Below are positions 8,569 to 16,617 of a DNA stretch of 64,000 nucleotides, piece after piece. The DNA is from Bryobacterales bacterium (GTDB taxonomy: Bacteria > Acidobacteriota > Terriglobia > Bryobacterales > Bryobacteraceae). The stretch covers positions 1 through 64,000 of the forward strand of contig PMUP01000044.1 in the NCBI GenBank assembly GCA_003166865.1. Reading direction: 5' to 3'. Positions within the stretch are counted from its first letter, which is position 1. Every line of letters begins with the position of its first letter. Below the pieces are notes generated by a model, which made no database searches, was not told where the DNA came from, and worked only from the letters and a program-made list of their open reading frames with translations. The translations under genes and the position numbers were made by a program.

Positions 8569-9418
8569 AGCAGTGGGCGTCATTGCCAAGCCGGGAATTC
8601 CGCGCGCGTCCGCGATCGTGTCGGGTTTAGTCGCCTGGTGGCGCGAGCGTGGAGTCGCGACGCGGCTCGATCACGAGGCCGCGCGATACATCGGCAGCCC
8701 GAACGGGCTCGCGCGAGAGGATGTCCCCGAGGGAACGCAACTGGTGATCGTCTTGGGCGGCGACGGAACGCTGCTGGCCGCGGCGCGCGCGATCGCCGGC
8801 CGCGAGATCCCGCTATTTCCTGTAAATCTCGGCGGCTTGGGCTTCCTGACCGCTATCACTCTCGAGCAACTCTATCCCGAGTTGGAATGCGCGATTTGCG
8901 GCGAGCATCGCGTGGTTCCAAGACGCATGCTGCATGGCGAAGTGGTGCGCAATGGCAAGACTGTAGGGTCGTATGAAGCGCTCAACGATATCGTAGTCGG
9001 CAAAACACAAATTGCCCGCATGATCGATCTCGAGACTTATGTGGATTCGCAGTTCGTCAGCACTTTCAAAGCGGACGGACTGATTATCTCCACGCCCACC
9101 GGCTCCACGGCCTATTCGCTCTCGGCCGGCGGACCTATCTTGTTTCCAGCCGTGGCCGCGATCTGCATTACGCCCGTGTGCCCTCACACGCTCACCAACC
9201 GGCCCGTTGTGGTCCCTGACACCAGCGTCATCGAGATTATTTCCAAGGCTCCGGGCAAGGAAGCCTATCTCACAGTGGATGGACAGGTCGGCGAACCGCT
9301 CATCGAAGACGATCGCGTGGTGTGCCGCAGCTCCGAGCACAAGATTTACCTGATCCGGCCGCCCAAAATGTTCTTCTTCGATGTCCTGCGCGAGAAGCTC
9401 AAGTGGGGAGAAAGGTGA
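8555..9418 (+). CDS. nadK: NAD kinase
   Basis: A 287-residue NAD kinase that phosphorylates NAD to NADP with ATP or polyphosphate. The GGDGT motif is at residues 68-72 in VLGGDGTLLAAARAI, followed by NLGGLGFLTAI and the NAD-binding TPTGSTAYSLSAGGPI. The C-terminal beta domain (VDGQVGEPL) is complete. It starts inside the end of tlyA and overlaps the symporter start by four bases, so the run is translationally coupled. This is the only NADP-forming enzyme seen in the window. Confidence 0.94.
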   Translation: MPDIKAVGVIAKPGIPRASAIVSGLVAWWRERGVATRLDHEAARYIGSPNGLAREDVPEGTQLVIVLGGDGTLLAAARAIAGREIPLFPVNLGGLGFLTAITLEQLYPELECAICGEHRVVPRRMLHGEVVRNGKTVGSYEALNDIVVGKTQIARMIDLETYVDSQFVSTFKADGLIISTPTGSTAYSLSAGGPILFPAVAAICITPVCPHTLTNRPVVVPDTSVIEIISKAPGKEAYLTVDGQVGEPLIEDDRVVCRSSEHKIYLIRPPKMFFFDVLREKLKWGER

Positions 9419-10656
9419 AGCGGCCTTCGCTGACAGCTTGGATTTTCCTCGCCATGCTGCTGGGAGTGACGGTGGGCGCCCTCTTCCCGAACGTTGGCAA
9501 AGCGGATTGGATGGCCGCGCTCGCCAACGTGTTCCTGCGCCTGATCAAGTCGATCATCGCGCCGCTGATCTTCGGCACCCTGGTCTACGGCATCGCCGGC
9601 ACTGGCAGCGTCAAGACCATGGGCCGCATCGGCATCAAAGCCATCGTATATTTCGAAGTGCTCACCACCATCGCCTTGGTGTTGGGATTGGGCGCCGTTA
9701 ACCTGGTGCGGCCGGGCGCGGGCATGACGCTCGAACGGTCGGCGGGCGAAGTCGGAGTATCGCAGGCGGGACCCACATTTCAGGGCACGCTCGAGCATAC
9801 CTTTCCGGCCAGCGTCATCGACGCCATGGCCAAAGGCGACGTCCTGCAGATCGTGGTGTTCTCATTCTTATTCGGCGCGGCCTGCGCGGCCATTGGATCG
9901 AAAGCGGCTCCCGTGGTGACGTTTTGCAAATCGCTTTCCGAGGTGATGTTCCGCTACACCAAGTACGTCATGTACCTCGCGCCCATCGGCGTCGGCGCAG
10001 CCATGGCGAGCACTATTGGAAGCAAGGGCCTGGGCGTGCTGTTGGGACTCGGCAAGTTGGTGCTCACGTTATACGGCACGCTGCTGATCTTCATCTTTGT
10101 AGTTCTGGGCGCAGTGGCGCTGATCGCGCGGATCCCGCTTGGGCCTTTCGTTCGCGCCGTCCGTGAGCCGTTCATCATCGCTTTTTCCACCGCCTCCAGC
10201 GAAGCCGCGCTGCCCCTCGCGCTCGAAAACATGGAACTGATGGGCGTTCCCGCGCACATCGTCGCGTTCGTTTTGCCGACCGGTTACAGCTTCAATCTGG
10301 ATGGCAGCACATTGTATCTTTCGATGGCATCGCTGTTCGTAGCGCAGGCTGCGGGCGTTCACATGGCGCTCAGCCAGCAACTGATGATGATGCTGACGTT
10401 GATGCTCACGAGCAAAGGAGTGGCCGCCGTGCCGCGCGCGTCGCTGGTGATTTTGGCCGGAACCCTCGCGACGTTCGGTCTGCCGCTCTCGGGCGTCGCG
10501 CTGTTGCTGGGCGCGGACGCGGTGATGGATATGGCGCGCACTTCGGTGAACCTGCTTGGCAACTGCATGGCCACCGCAGTGGTCGCGCGATGGGAAGGCG
10601 TAGAGCTTTCGACGACGGCGCATTCGGAACAACCGGCTGCCCAGGTTTCAAGTTAA
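9415..10656 (+). CDS. Dicarboxylate/amino acid:cation symporter (DAACS family)
   Basis: A 413-residue sodium- or proton-coupled symporter of the GltP/DctA type. A GTG at 9415 fused to the nadK stop (GTGA), directly behind GGGGAGAAAG, is taken as start. Upstream helices are followed by the diagnostic serine-rich re-entrant hairpin FSTASSEAALPLALENMELMG, then PTGYSFNLDGSTLYL in helix 7, MLTSKGVAAVPRASLVIL in the second hairpin and helix 8 with NLLGNCMATAVVARWEG. These elements bind acidic substrates such as glutamate, aspartate, succinate or malate; the exact substrate is open. Confidence 0.9.
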   Translation: MKRPSLTAWIFLAMLLGVTVGALFPNVGKADWMAALANVFLRLIKSIIAPLIFGTLVYGIAGTGSVKTMGRIGIKAIVYFEVLTTIALVLGLGAVNLVRPGAGMTLERSAGEVGVSQAGPTFQGTLEHTFPASVIDAMAKGDVLQIVVFSFLFGAACAAIGSKAAPVVTFCKSLSEVMFRYTKYVMYLAPIGVGAAMASTIGSKGLGVLLGLGKLVLTLYGTLLIFIFVVLGAVALIARIPLGPFVRAVREPFIIAFSTASSEAALPLALENMELMGVPAHIVAFVLPTGYSFNLDGSTLYLSMASLFVAQAAGVHMALSQQLMMMLTLMLTSKGVAAVPRASLVILAGTLATFGLPLSGVALLLGADAVMDMARTSVNLLGNCMATAVVARWEGVELSTTAHSEQPAAQVSS

Positions 10657-10712
10657 CTGCGCATTCGCTGGTGTTCCAAGCGGAAACCTGGAATCATGGT
10701 TGCAAGGTCGGT

Positions 10713-10949
10713 ATGACTACGAAAGAAAAGATCGACTGGTCGGAATGCCCGTTAGTCGAAATCAAGCCGGAGGTGCAGAGCGGCGCCCCCGTGCTGCGCG
10801 GTACACGGTTACCGGTCAGTGCGATCGTGGATAATTTCGACTATGGCGTGAGCACTGCCGAAATCGCGGAGCAGTTTGAATTTGCGCAGGACTCCGTCGA
10901 GACGATCTTGGCCTACGCCAAAAGTCACCGCGTTGCGCATCCTGTTTGA
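10713..10949 (+). CDS. DUF433 antitoxin-like DNA-binding protein
   Basis: A 78-residue DUF433 protein, the usual antitoxin partner of DUF5615 PIN-like toxins. Diagnostic blocks are GAPVLRGTRLPV, a turn with DNFDYGVSTAEIAEQF and the final helix SVETILAYAKSH. ATG 10713 is chosen over upstream in-frame starts because the family begins here. Immediately downstream, overlapping by 17 bases, is a decayed toxin gene (10933-11163), so this antitoxin appears to be orphaned. Confidence 0.87.
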   Translation: MTTKEKIDWSECPLVEIKPEVQSGAPVLRGTRLPVSAIVDNFDYGVSTAEIAEQFEFAQDSVETILAYAKSHRVAHPV

Positions 10950-11163
10950 CAAGAATGTTCCGGTCGGTGTGCGCCGCTTCTTGTCGAAGCACGAGGTGCA
11001 CACCGTCGTGGATCTGAAGTGGCATCCATAGCTCGAAAACGTGCTTGGCTCGAACATCTGGCCCATCGTGCAAAAGCATCGCGACACAATCGCAGCCAAG
11101 GTAGACCCGGCAACGCCCGGAAGCTACGATTTCATCGAAATGCCGCTTCCGCCTAAACCTTAG
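10933..11163 (+). pseudogene. Decayed DUF5615 (PIN-like) toxin
   Basis: The frame starting TTG 10933 gives LRILFDKNVPVGVRRFLSKH and EVHTVVDLKWHP, the N-terminus of a DUF5615 toxin. A TAG at 11029-11031 interrupts it where the family has glutamine. After LEN the frame jumps to VLGSNIWPIVQKHRDTIA and ends VDPATPGSYDFIEMPLPP at a TAG (11161-11163), which is the family's C-terminal block. The central part with the catalytic aspartates is missing, about 35 codons by comparison with family memory. A nonsense change plus internal deletion makes a working toxin very unlikely. Confidence 0.75.
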
Positions 11164-11168
11164 TAGCC

Positions 11169-12164
11169 TCAAGCCGCCTTCGCGCTCCACGGCTTCGCTG
11201 TCTTGATCGCCCCATTCACGGCTTCGATATTCTTCACGCCCTCGGTGGAGAGCCAATCCTCCAGCGCCTTCACGCCTTGCTTGCCGTAAATCGGAATGCC
11301 ATCCTTCCACGTCGCGCGCCCGCACAGAACGCCTGAGTAATCTGTGCCAGCCTCAGCAGCCATGTGCAACTCCTCGACGAACTGTGCATTGCCCACGCCG
11401 GCGCTCAAGTAGATGAACGGCTTCTTGGCCACGCCCGAGGCCTTCCGAAACAAATCCAGCGCCTCGCTCCGCGAATAGGCTTTCTGCCCCTTATAAACAC
11501 TACTGCCTTCCACGTAGTTCGCGTTGATGGGGACTTCTACCTTCAGAATGTCCACCTTGTATTGCGGCTTCGAGAATTCTTCCATGCTCCCGATCACCAC
11601 CTTGGGTTTCAGCTTGGCGAACTCCAGGCCTTTTTCGTCGCCGCCCTTGGGATCGTAACCGACGAACTCACAAAAGAACGGAATGTCAATGCTCTCGCAC
11701 TCTGCGCCGACGCGTTCGATGAACGCGTGCTTGATGTCGTTCACCTGCGGGTCGTCGAAGGGCGAATAATAAAGCAGAATCTTCACCGCGTTGGCGCCCC
11801 AATCCGCGATGCGCTTGGCGGATACGTGCGGCAGAAGGTCGGGCAAACGGCCGGGCTTGGTGTTGTCGTAGCCGCTTTCTTCATAGGCCAGCAGCAGGCC
11901 GGCATTGGAGGAGCGCGCCTTGGCCGCGGGAAGACCGTATTCGGGATCCAGCAGGATCGCGCTCGCGTGCGGCGTCAAAATCTTCGACACCGCGATCTTG
12001 AATTCACTCATCATCTCGACCGTCACCTGATCCTGCGCGATGCCTTTCGCCCCTGCGATGGCCTTTTGCAAACTGCCCCGCTGATCCATCGCGGCTGCCG
12101 CGATGATCCCTTCTTTGTTCGACAGCGCCTTCAGATGGCGCAGTTTTCCTTCCGATAAACTCAT
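11169..12164 (-). CDS. Tagatose-bisphosphate aldolase-like class I aldolase (LacD family)
   Basis: A 331-residue TIM-barrel aldolase of the LacD/DeoC superfamily starting at ATG 12164 behind AGGAGA. Diagnostic blocks are AAAMDQRGSLQKAI near the N-terminus, LLDPEYGLPAA, a KILLYYSPFDD strand, PFFCEFVGYD, IKVEVP-like VDILKVEVPINANYV with the expected Schiff-base lysine strand, and the phosphate-binding end SAGVGNAQFVEEL and GVLCGRATWKDGI. Such enzymes cleave tagatose- or fructose-type bisphosphates to dihydroxyacetone phosphate and glyceraldehyde 3-phosphate. No tagatose pathway genes are nearby, so a general sugar-phosphate role is possible. Confidence 0.87.
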   Translation of the reverse strand: MSLSEGKLRHLKALSNKEGIIAAAAMDQRGSLQKAIAGAKGIAQDQVTVEMMSEFKIAVSKILTPHASAILLDPEYGLPAAKARSSNAGLLLAYEESGYDNTKPGRLPDLLPHVSAKRIADWGANAVKILLYYSPFDDPQVNDIKHAFIERVGAECESIDIPFFCEFVGYDPKGGDEKGLEFAKLKPKVVIGSMEEFSKPQYKVDILKVEVPINANYVEGSSVYKGQKAYSRSEALDLFRKASGVAKKPFIYLSAGVGNAQFVEELHMAAEAGTDYSGVLCGRATWKDGIPIYGKQGVKALEDWLSTEGVKNIEAVNGAIKTAKPWSAKAA

Positions 12165-12205
12165 GGGCCTGGCTTCTCCTTCTCTCGATTCTCGCGCATT
12201 CGGCT

Positions 12206-13174
12206 TCAACGCGCCGGAGCCGCGGCTTCGGGTAGTCTGCGAAAGTACGTTTGCGCGCGACCGACATCCCGCAGGATCTGCGCCTTCAGCGCTTCCGGAT
12301 TCTCGAACTTTCGCTCGTCGCGCACCCGCCTCAGGAACTCCACTGAAATCTCCTCGGGCGGCGCGCCGTCCAGCGCGGAAAGCAAGTACGTTTCAATGGT
12401 GCGGTGTTGCCCGTCGAACGTTGGCCGATAACCGACGTTAGTGATCGACGGCCACTCGCGCTGGCCTCCACATTCGCGCGTCCGCGTGACGTACACGCCG
12501 TTCCCAGGCACAACTTCCGCCTTGGTATCGAGGTTCAACGTGGGAACCGTCTGCTTCGACCCGATTCCTTCTCCGCGCACCACGGTGCCTTCGAGTGAGT
12601 GCGGCCGGCTCAGCATCCGGCAAGCCGTGGACACGTTACCGGCTCCGATCAACCGCCGGATTTCGCTGCTCGATATTACGCGCTTACGCCAGACCACCGG
12701 CGCGAGGATATCGGTCTCAAAGCTGTACCGCTCGCCCAGTTGCTCCAGCGTCCCGGCATCGCCGGCGGCGCGTTTGCCGAAATGAAAGTTCGCGCCCACC
12801 AACACGGCCCGCGCACCCAGCTTGTCTACCAAAAGCTCGCGAACAAATTCCTCCGGCGTGAGCGCGGCCACCTCCAGCGTGAAGGGCAGGATCAGGATCT
12901 GGTCGATTCCCTGCTCCAGCATCATCCGCGTCCGCTGATCCAGGGTGGTGAGCAACCGGGGCGCAGTGGCCGGCGCAAGCAATTTGGATGGATGCGGATC
13001 GAACGTGAGCGCAGCCGCCTTCCAGCCCTCCTCGCGCGCCAGAGCCGCCACGCGGCGCAGAATCTTGCGGTGTCCCGCGTGTACTCCGTCAAAATTGCCG
13101 ATCGTGATGGCGCACGGACCAAAATCCCGTGGCGTCTCCGCCAGGCTCTTGTAGATAGCGCCGCGGTGGATCAT
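12206..13174 (-). CDS. ribF: Bifunctional riboflavin kinase / FAD synthetase
   Basis: A 322-residue RibF that makes FMN from riboflavin and FAD from FMN. The N-terminal adenylyltransferase domain shows ITIGNFDGVHAGHRKIL with the nucleotide-binding HxGH at residues 32-35, and VLVGANFHFGKRAAGD. The C-terminal kinase domain has a variant of the PTANL motif (VPTLNLD), followed by GVYVTRT and TNVGYRPTFDG. The start overlaps the stop of the upstream hydrolase gene by four bases. It supplies flavin cofactors for the FMN and FAD enzymes of this window. Confidence 0.95.
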   Translation of the reverse strand: MIHRGAIYKSLAETPRDFGPCAITIGNFDGVHAGHRKILRRVAALAREEGWKAAALTFDPHPSKLLAPATAPRLLTTLDQRTRMMLEQGIDQILILPFTLEVAALTPEEFVRELLVDKLGARAVLVGANFHFGKRAAGDAGTLEQLGERYSFETDILAPVVWRKRVISSSEIRRLIGAGNVSTACRMLSRPHSLEGTVVRGEGIGSKQTVPTLNLDTKAEVVPGNGVYVTRTRECGGQREWPSITNVGYRPTFDGQHRTIETYLLSALDGAPPEEISVEFLRRVRDERKFENPEALKAQILRDVGRAQTYFRRLPEAAAPAR

Positions 13175-13959
13175 GCCGCGCCCTCCACTTCAATCTCCAG
13201 CCCGTCGTAAGCCAAACGGACGTGCGGAGGCAAACTCTCTTCGGTACGCGCGTGCCCGAGATCGTGGCAGATGTGCGTGAAGAAGGCCCGGCGCGGCCCG
13301 AGCTTCTGAACCGATTCGAGTGAGCGCTCAACGGTGGAATGGGTGGGATGCGGGCGATGCCGCAGGGCATCCAAAAACAACACATCCAGCCCGCACAGCA
13401 ACTCCATGGATTCCTCGGGAATGTCGCTGTGATCGGTCAGATAGGCCGCGCGTCCGAACCGGAAACCATATACGGTGCCCTTGCCGTGACGCAGCCGGAT
13501 GGGCCTGAATTCCACGCCGAACAGATCGATGGGCGCGCTGTCGAAGACGTGTGTCACCAGGCGCGGCCGTGAAGACTCGGTGAACTGCTCGTCGAAAATA
13601 TAGGGGAACGATCTGCGGATCGCGCTGATGGTTTCTTCCGACCCGTGCACCGGGATCACGCCGCCCTGCTGGTAGTTGAATGGGCGGACATCGTCCAGCC
13701 CCATCACGTGATCGGCGTGAGAGTGCGTGAACAGAATCGCGTCCACGCGTTCGATTTGCGAGCGCAATGCCTGGTAACGGAAATCGGGCGTGGTGTCAAT
13801 CAGCACGCCGCGATCGCCATAGCGAATGTGTACCGACGGCCGCAGCCGCTGGTCGCGCGGGTCCTGGGAGCTGCACACCGCGCAATGGCAGCCGATCATA
13901 GGGACGCCTACGCTGGTGCCCGAGCCGAGCACCGTGATCTTGAGTGACTCTGCGGACAT
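13171..13959 (-). CDS. PhnP-like metallo-beta-lactamase fold hydrolase
   Basis: A 262-residue metallo-beta-lactamase fold protein of the PhnP/PqqB-like group. The N-terminus has LGSGTSVGVPMIGCHCAVC, where three cysteines (24, 26, 29) form the extra structural zinc knuckle of PhnP. The active-site HxHxDH is HSHADH at residues 79-84, followed by GLDDVRPF, with later metal ligands in YLTDHSDIP and FFTHICHD. PhnP hydrolyses phosphoribosyl cyclic phosphate, but many homologs lie outside phosphonate operons. Phosphonate genes are absent here, so a general phosphodiesterase role is inferred. Coupled with ribF. Confidence 0.87.
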   Translation of the reverse strand: MSAESLKITVLGSGTSVGVPMIGCHCAVCSSQDPRDQRLRPSVHIRYGDRGVLIDTTPDFRYQALRSQIERVDAILFTHSHADHVMGLDDVRPFNYQQGGVIPVHGSEETISAIRRSFPYIFDEQFTESSRPRLVTHVFDSAPIDLFGVEFRPIRLRHGKGTVYGFRFGRAAYLTDHSDIPEESMELLCGLDVLFLDALRHRPHPTHSTVERSLESVQKLGPRRAFFTHICHDLGHARTEESLPPHVRLAYDGLEIEVEGAA

Positions 13960-14319
13960 CTACCCGCCGGCCTGCTCGTCGGTCTTGCTTTCGACTTCCG
14001 GGACCGCCGCTTCGGGCACTGCCGGGTCGGGAACTGCCTTCGTTTCCTTGTGCTCCATCGCCTGCACGAAGCGGAATCGCAGCTCCGTCAGCGCATTGTC
14101 CACCAAGCGCTGCTCTTCCATGCTCACGTTGCCGCGCGTCTTTTCCTGCAGCATCGCCAGCAGATCGATGGTGTGGCGCGCAATGCGGAAGTCGGGATCG
14201 GGCCGGTCCTTCTCCTCGCCAAAATGATACATACCGAGATGCATCTCGGTCTGCGCCTTCAGCGAGAGGATCAAGAATTCAAAAGTTGCCGGGGGAAGCG
14301 GATATTCCTGGTCGCTCAT
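13960..14319 (-). CDS. DUF1844 domain protein
   Basis: A 119-residue protein matching DUF1844, a short family widespread in Acidobacteria and related phyla. The core is FEFLILSLKAQTEMHLGM followed by ARHTIDLLAMLQEKT and a long helix, KGNV-like RGNVSMEEQRLVDNALTELRFRFV. The C-terminal 30 residues are Pro/Ala/Glu-rich and disordered. No function is established. It ends directly before the PhnP-like gene, and the order DUF1844-hydrolase-ribF suggests one operon. Confidence 0.88.
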   Translation of the reverse strand: MSDQEYPLPPATFEFLILSLKAQTEMHLGMYHFGEEKDRPDPDFRIARHTIDLLAMLQEKTRGNVSMEEQRLVDNALTELRFRFVQAMEHKETKAVPDPAVPEAAVPEVESKTDEQAGG

Positions 14320-14592
14320 CTATCTCATTCTAACCGGCTCATTCTAACCAGTGAAACACCCTATATTGCATGCATACAAAATATTGATTGGACCGGCGGG
14401 CGCTTTTCGCCTACTCTCGAATTGTAAGACTTGCCCCGTGAGCGCAGGCTTGCTCCGTGGGTTTCAGCAGCAGTCCTCGAAGACATCTCTTTATTCCTCG
14501 GTGAAGTTTTCCTGACGCGGCGCCGCCGTTGTGCGCGCTCAGCGCTCAGGCCACCAACATAACCAAATCACGACTTAAAAGGAGTCTACAAC

Positions 14593-14976
14593 ATGAATAC
14601 TCGATTTCTGAATATAGCGTGCCTGCTGGGCGCGCTGGGTGTGTTTGCCCTCGCGGCCGACGCGCAGTCCGCGGTCGCCAAGGCCACTGTCCCGTTTGAA
14701 TTCGCGGCCGGCGGCGCAATGCTGCCGCCCGGTGAGTACACGGTCGATGTCCCGGTTTCGGGCGCCATCGTGCTGCATGGATCCACGGGGAACTCGGTCG
14801 TGCTGCTCACGTTCTCCGCCGACCTGGCGCCGCTTTCCAGCACCGCCAAGCTGCTGTTCGAGCGCCGTGACGGCATGACATTTCTCTCGGGCGTGGAGTG
14901 GCCCAATCAAAGCGTGCGGCTGACGTCGCCATTCATGCGCATCGTCAGAGGAGCCGCCTCCGCTTCACTGCGCTAA
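14593..14976 (+). CDS. Secreted acidobacterial hypothetical protein
   Basis: A 127-residue protein with a standard signal peptide (NIACLLGALGVFALAADA, cleavage before QSAVA). The mature part begins ATVPFEFAAGGAMLPPGEYTV, a block frequent in small acidobacterial envelope proteins. It continues as a beta-rich domain (IVLHGSTGNSVVLLTF, LLFERRDGMTFL). No enzymatic residue set is visible. A good AAGGAG ribosome binding site lies at 14579-14584. The gene appears monocistronic because a terminator follows at once. Confidence 0.75.
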   Translation: MNTRFLNIACLLGALGVFALAADAQSAVAKATVPFEFAAGGAMLPPGEYTVDVPVSGAIVLHGSTGNSVVLLTFSADLAPLSSTAKLLFERRDGMTFLSGVEWPNQSVRLTSPFMRIVRGAASASLR

Positions 14977-14984
14977 TTTGAAAC

Positions 14985-15022
14985 GCCGGGCCTCGCGATC
15001 GAGGTCCGGCCCCTCTTTGTTT
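14985..15022 (+). terminator. Intrinsic terminator after the 14593 gene
   Basis: An 11-bp stem (14985-14995 against 15000-15010, one G-U pair) with a four-base CGAT loop is followed by a T-rich tail (CCCTCTTTGTTT). It begins nine bases past the stop codon at 14974-14976. The stem is strongly GC-rich, as expected for a rho-independent terminator. It separates the secreted protein from the mazG operon. Confidence 0.75.
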
Positions 15023-15067
15023 CCGAGCTGCGACCGCTGCTAGACTGAGGTTTCCACCTCCGCCGGA

Positions 15068-15886
15068 ATGCCACAGGATCCAAGCACAACTGGGGAACGC
15101 TTTGAACGACTGGTCGGGATCATGGCCCGCTTGCGCGCGCCTAGCGGCTGCCCTTGGGATCGCGAACAAACATTCGACACCATCAAGCCGTATCTGCTCG
15201 AAGAAACCTACGAAGTTTTCGAGGCCATCGACCAGCGCGATTGGCCGGGGCTGGCCGAAGAGCTCGGAGACCTGATGCTGCAGGCCGTCTTCTTTGCTCA
15301 GATGGCTTCCGAAGAGGGAACATTCCGCATCGACGATTCACTCAACGCCATCGCGGAGAAACTCATCCGGCGCCATCCGCACGTCTTCGGAGATGGCACG
15401 GCGAATACGTCCGACGATGTAAAGCGCCGCTGGGACGAGATCAAGGCGGACGAGAAGAAAGCAAGAGGCAAGCCTCAGCACGGCCGCCTGGATTCGGTGC
15501 CGCGCAATCTCCCGGCCCTTGTGGAAGCGCAGCAGATCAGTTCCAAAGCGGCGGCCGTTGGCTTCGATTGGGAGCATCCAGGCCAGGTGCTCGAAAAACT
15601 GGATGAAGAGCTTCGCGAGCTCGCTGTCGCACGCGAAAACGGTGCACGAGTGGAAGTCGAGGGCGAGGTCGGCGATCTCCTGTTCGTCTTGGTGAACCTG
15701 GCGCGATTGCTCAAAGTGGATCCCGAACAGGCCCTGCGAAAGACCAACGCGAAGTTTCGCAAACGCTTCGCCCATGTCGAAAAGCATGCCGCACTGACGG
15801 GCGCGACGCTCGCTGAGATGGAGGCGCTGTGGCAGGAGGCCAAGGCGGATAATGGCCAAGCTACGCGCGGCCCAGACAAACCATGA
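15068..15886 (+). CDS. mazG: Nucleoside triphosphate pyrophosphohydrolase MazG
   Basis: A 272-residue all-helical enzyme that hydrolyses NTPs and dNTPs to monophosphates, clearing damaged nucleotides. Two MazG domains are seen. The first has LRAPSGCPWDREQTFDTIKP, the metal-binding EExYE (LLEETYEVFEAI) and ELGDLMLQAVFFAQMA. The second has DELRELAV and VEGEVGDLLFVLVNLARLL with the paired EExxD/ExxD acids. Length matches two-domain MazG of E. coli. It starts at ATG 15068 and overlaps the acetyltransferase start by four bases. Confidence 0.94.
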   Translation: MPQDPSTTGERFERLVGIMARLRAPSGCPWDREQTFDTIKPYLLEETYEVFEAIDQRDWPGLAEELGDLMLQAVFFAQMASEEGTFRIDDSLNAIAEKLIRRHPHVFGDGTANTSDDVKRRWDEIKADEKKARGKPQHGRLDSVPRNLPALVEAQQISSKAAAVGFDWEHPGQVLEKLDEELRELAVARENGARVEVEGEVGDLLFVLVNLARLLKVDPEQALRKTNAKFRKRFAHVEKHAALTGATLAEMEALWQEAKADNGQATRGPDKP

Positions 15887-16617
15887 TCGACATTCGCCCG
15901 CTCACTGAGCGCGAAGATCTCAACACGGTAGTGCGGCTGCAACGCCAAATCTGGGGCTTCCAGGACGTCGATCTCATCCCGCTGCGGCTCTTCGTGGTCG
16001 CCTCAAAAATCGGCGGCCAAGTCTATGGCGCCTTCGACGGCCCGCAAATGGTCGGCTTCTGCATGGCCATTCCCGGGCTCAAAGCCGGCGGCAAAACCTA
16101 CCTGCACAGCCATATGCTTGGCGTGCTGCCGGATTACCGGAATTCGGGCGTCGGCCGCACACTCAAGCTGACCCAGCGTGAGGACGCGCTCGGGCGCGGC
16201 ATCAGCCTCATCGAGTGGACTTTCGATCCGCTCGAAATCAAGAACGCCTTTTTCAACATGGAACGGCTCGGAGCGATTGTGCGCCGCTACGTGCCCAACC
16301 AATATGGGACAACCAGCAGCCCGCTGCATGGCGGTCTGCCGACCGACCGCTGCATCGCCGAGTGGTGGATTGCGAGCCCGCGCGTGAACGCGATCATCGC
16401 AGGCCAACCATTTGAACGCAACCCGGTGGAAGCGCGTGTCGCGATCCCGTCGGACATCGCGGCCATTCGCGCAAAGGACTTCGGCTGCGCCAGAGACATC
16501 CAGCAAAAAGCGAGCGAGCAGTTTCGCGGCGCCTTCGATCGCGGCCTCGCGGTGATCGCCTTTGAGAAATCCGAGCAAGCCGGTACTTACTTACTAGGAA
16601 AATGGGAATCCGTTTAG
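15883..16617 (+). CDS. GNAT-like N-acetyltransferase (COG3375-type)
   Basis: A 244-residue protein with an N-terminal GNAT fold: IRPLTEREDLNTVVRLQ, then HSHMLGVLPDYRNSGVGRTLK, where GVGRTLK stands in the acetyl-CoA pyrophosphate loop. WTFDPLEIKNAFFNMERLG and YVPNQYGTTSSPLHGGLPTDR are characteristic of a conserved group with a C-terminal extension. Substrate unknown. It lies directly upstream of menC and overlaps it by 16 bases; in many bacteria this group sits beside menC, which suggests a role tied to the menC product or to muconate-type amino acid derivatives. Confidence 0.85.
   Translation: MIDIRPLTEREDLNTVVRLQRQIWGFQDVDLIPLRLFVVASKIGGQVYGAFDGPQMVGFCMAIPGLKAGGKTYLHSHMLGVLPDYRNSGVGRTLKLTQREDALGRGISLIEWTFDPLEIKNAFFNMERLGAIVRRYVPNQYGTTSSPLHGGLPTDRCIAEWWIASPRVNAIIAGQPFERNPVEARVAIPSDIAAIRAKDFGCARDIQQKASEQFRGAFDRGLAVIAFEKSEQAGTYLLGKWESV

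Noticed and set aside
14320-14592. Possible RNA gene in the longest intergenic gap
   Set aside because: No tRNA-like cloverleaf, no riboswitch pattern and no strong hairpin were found; only a ribosome binding site near 14579.
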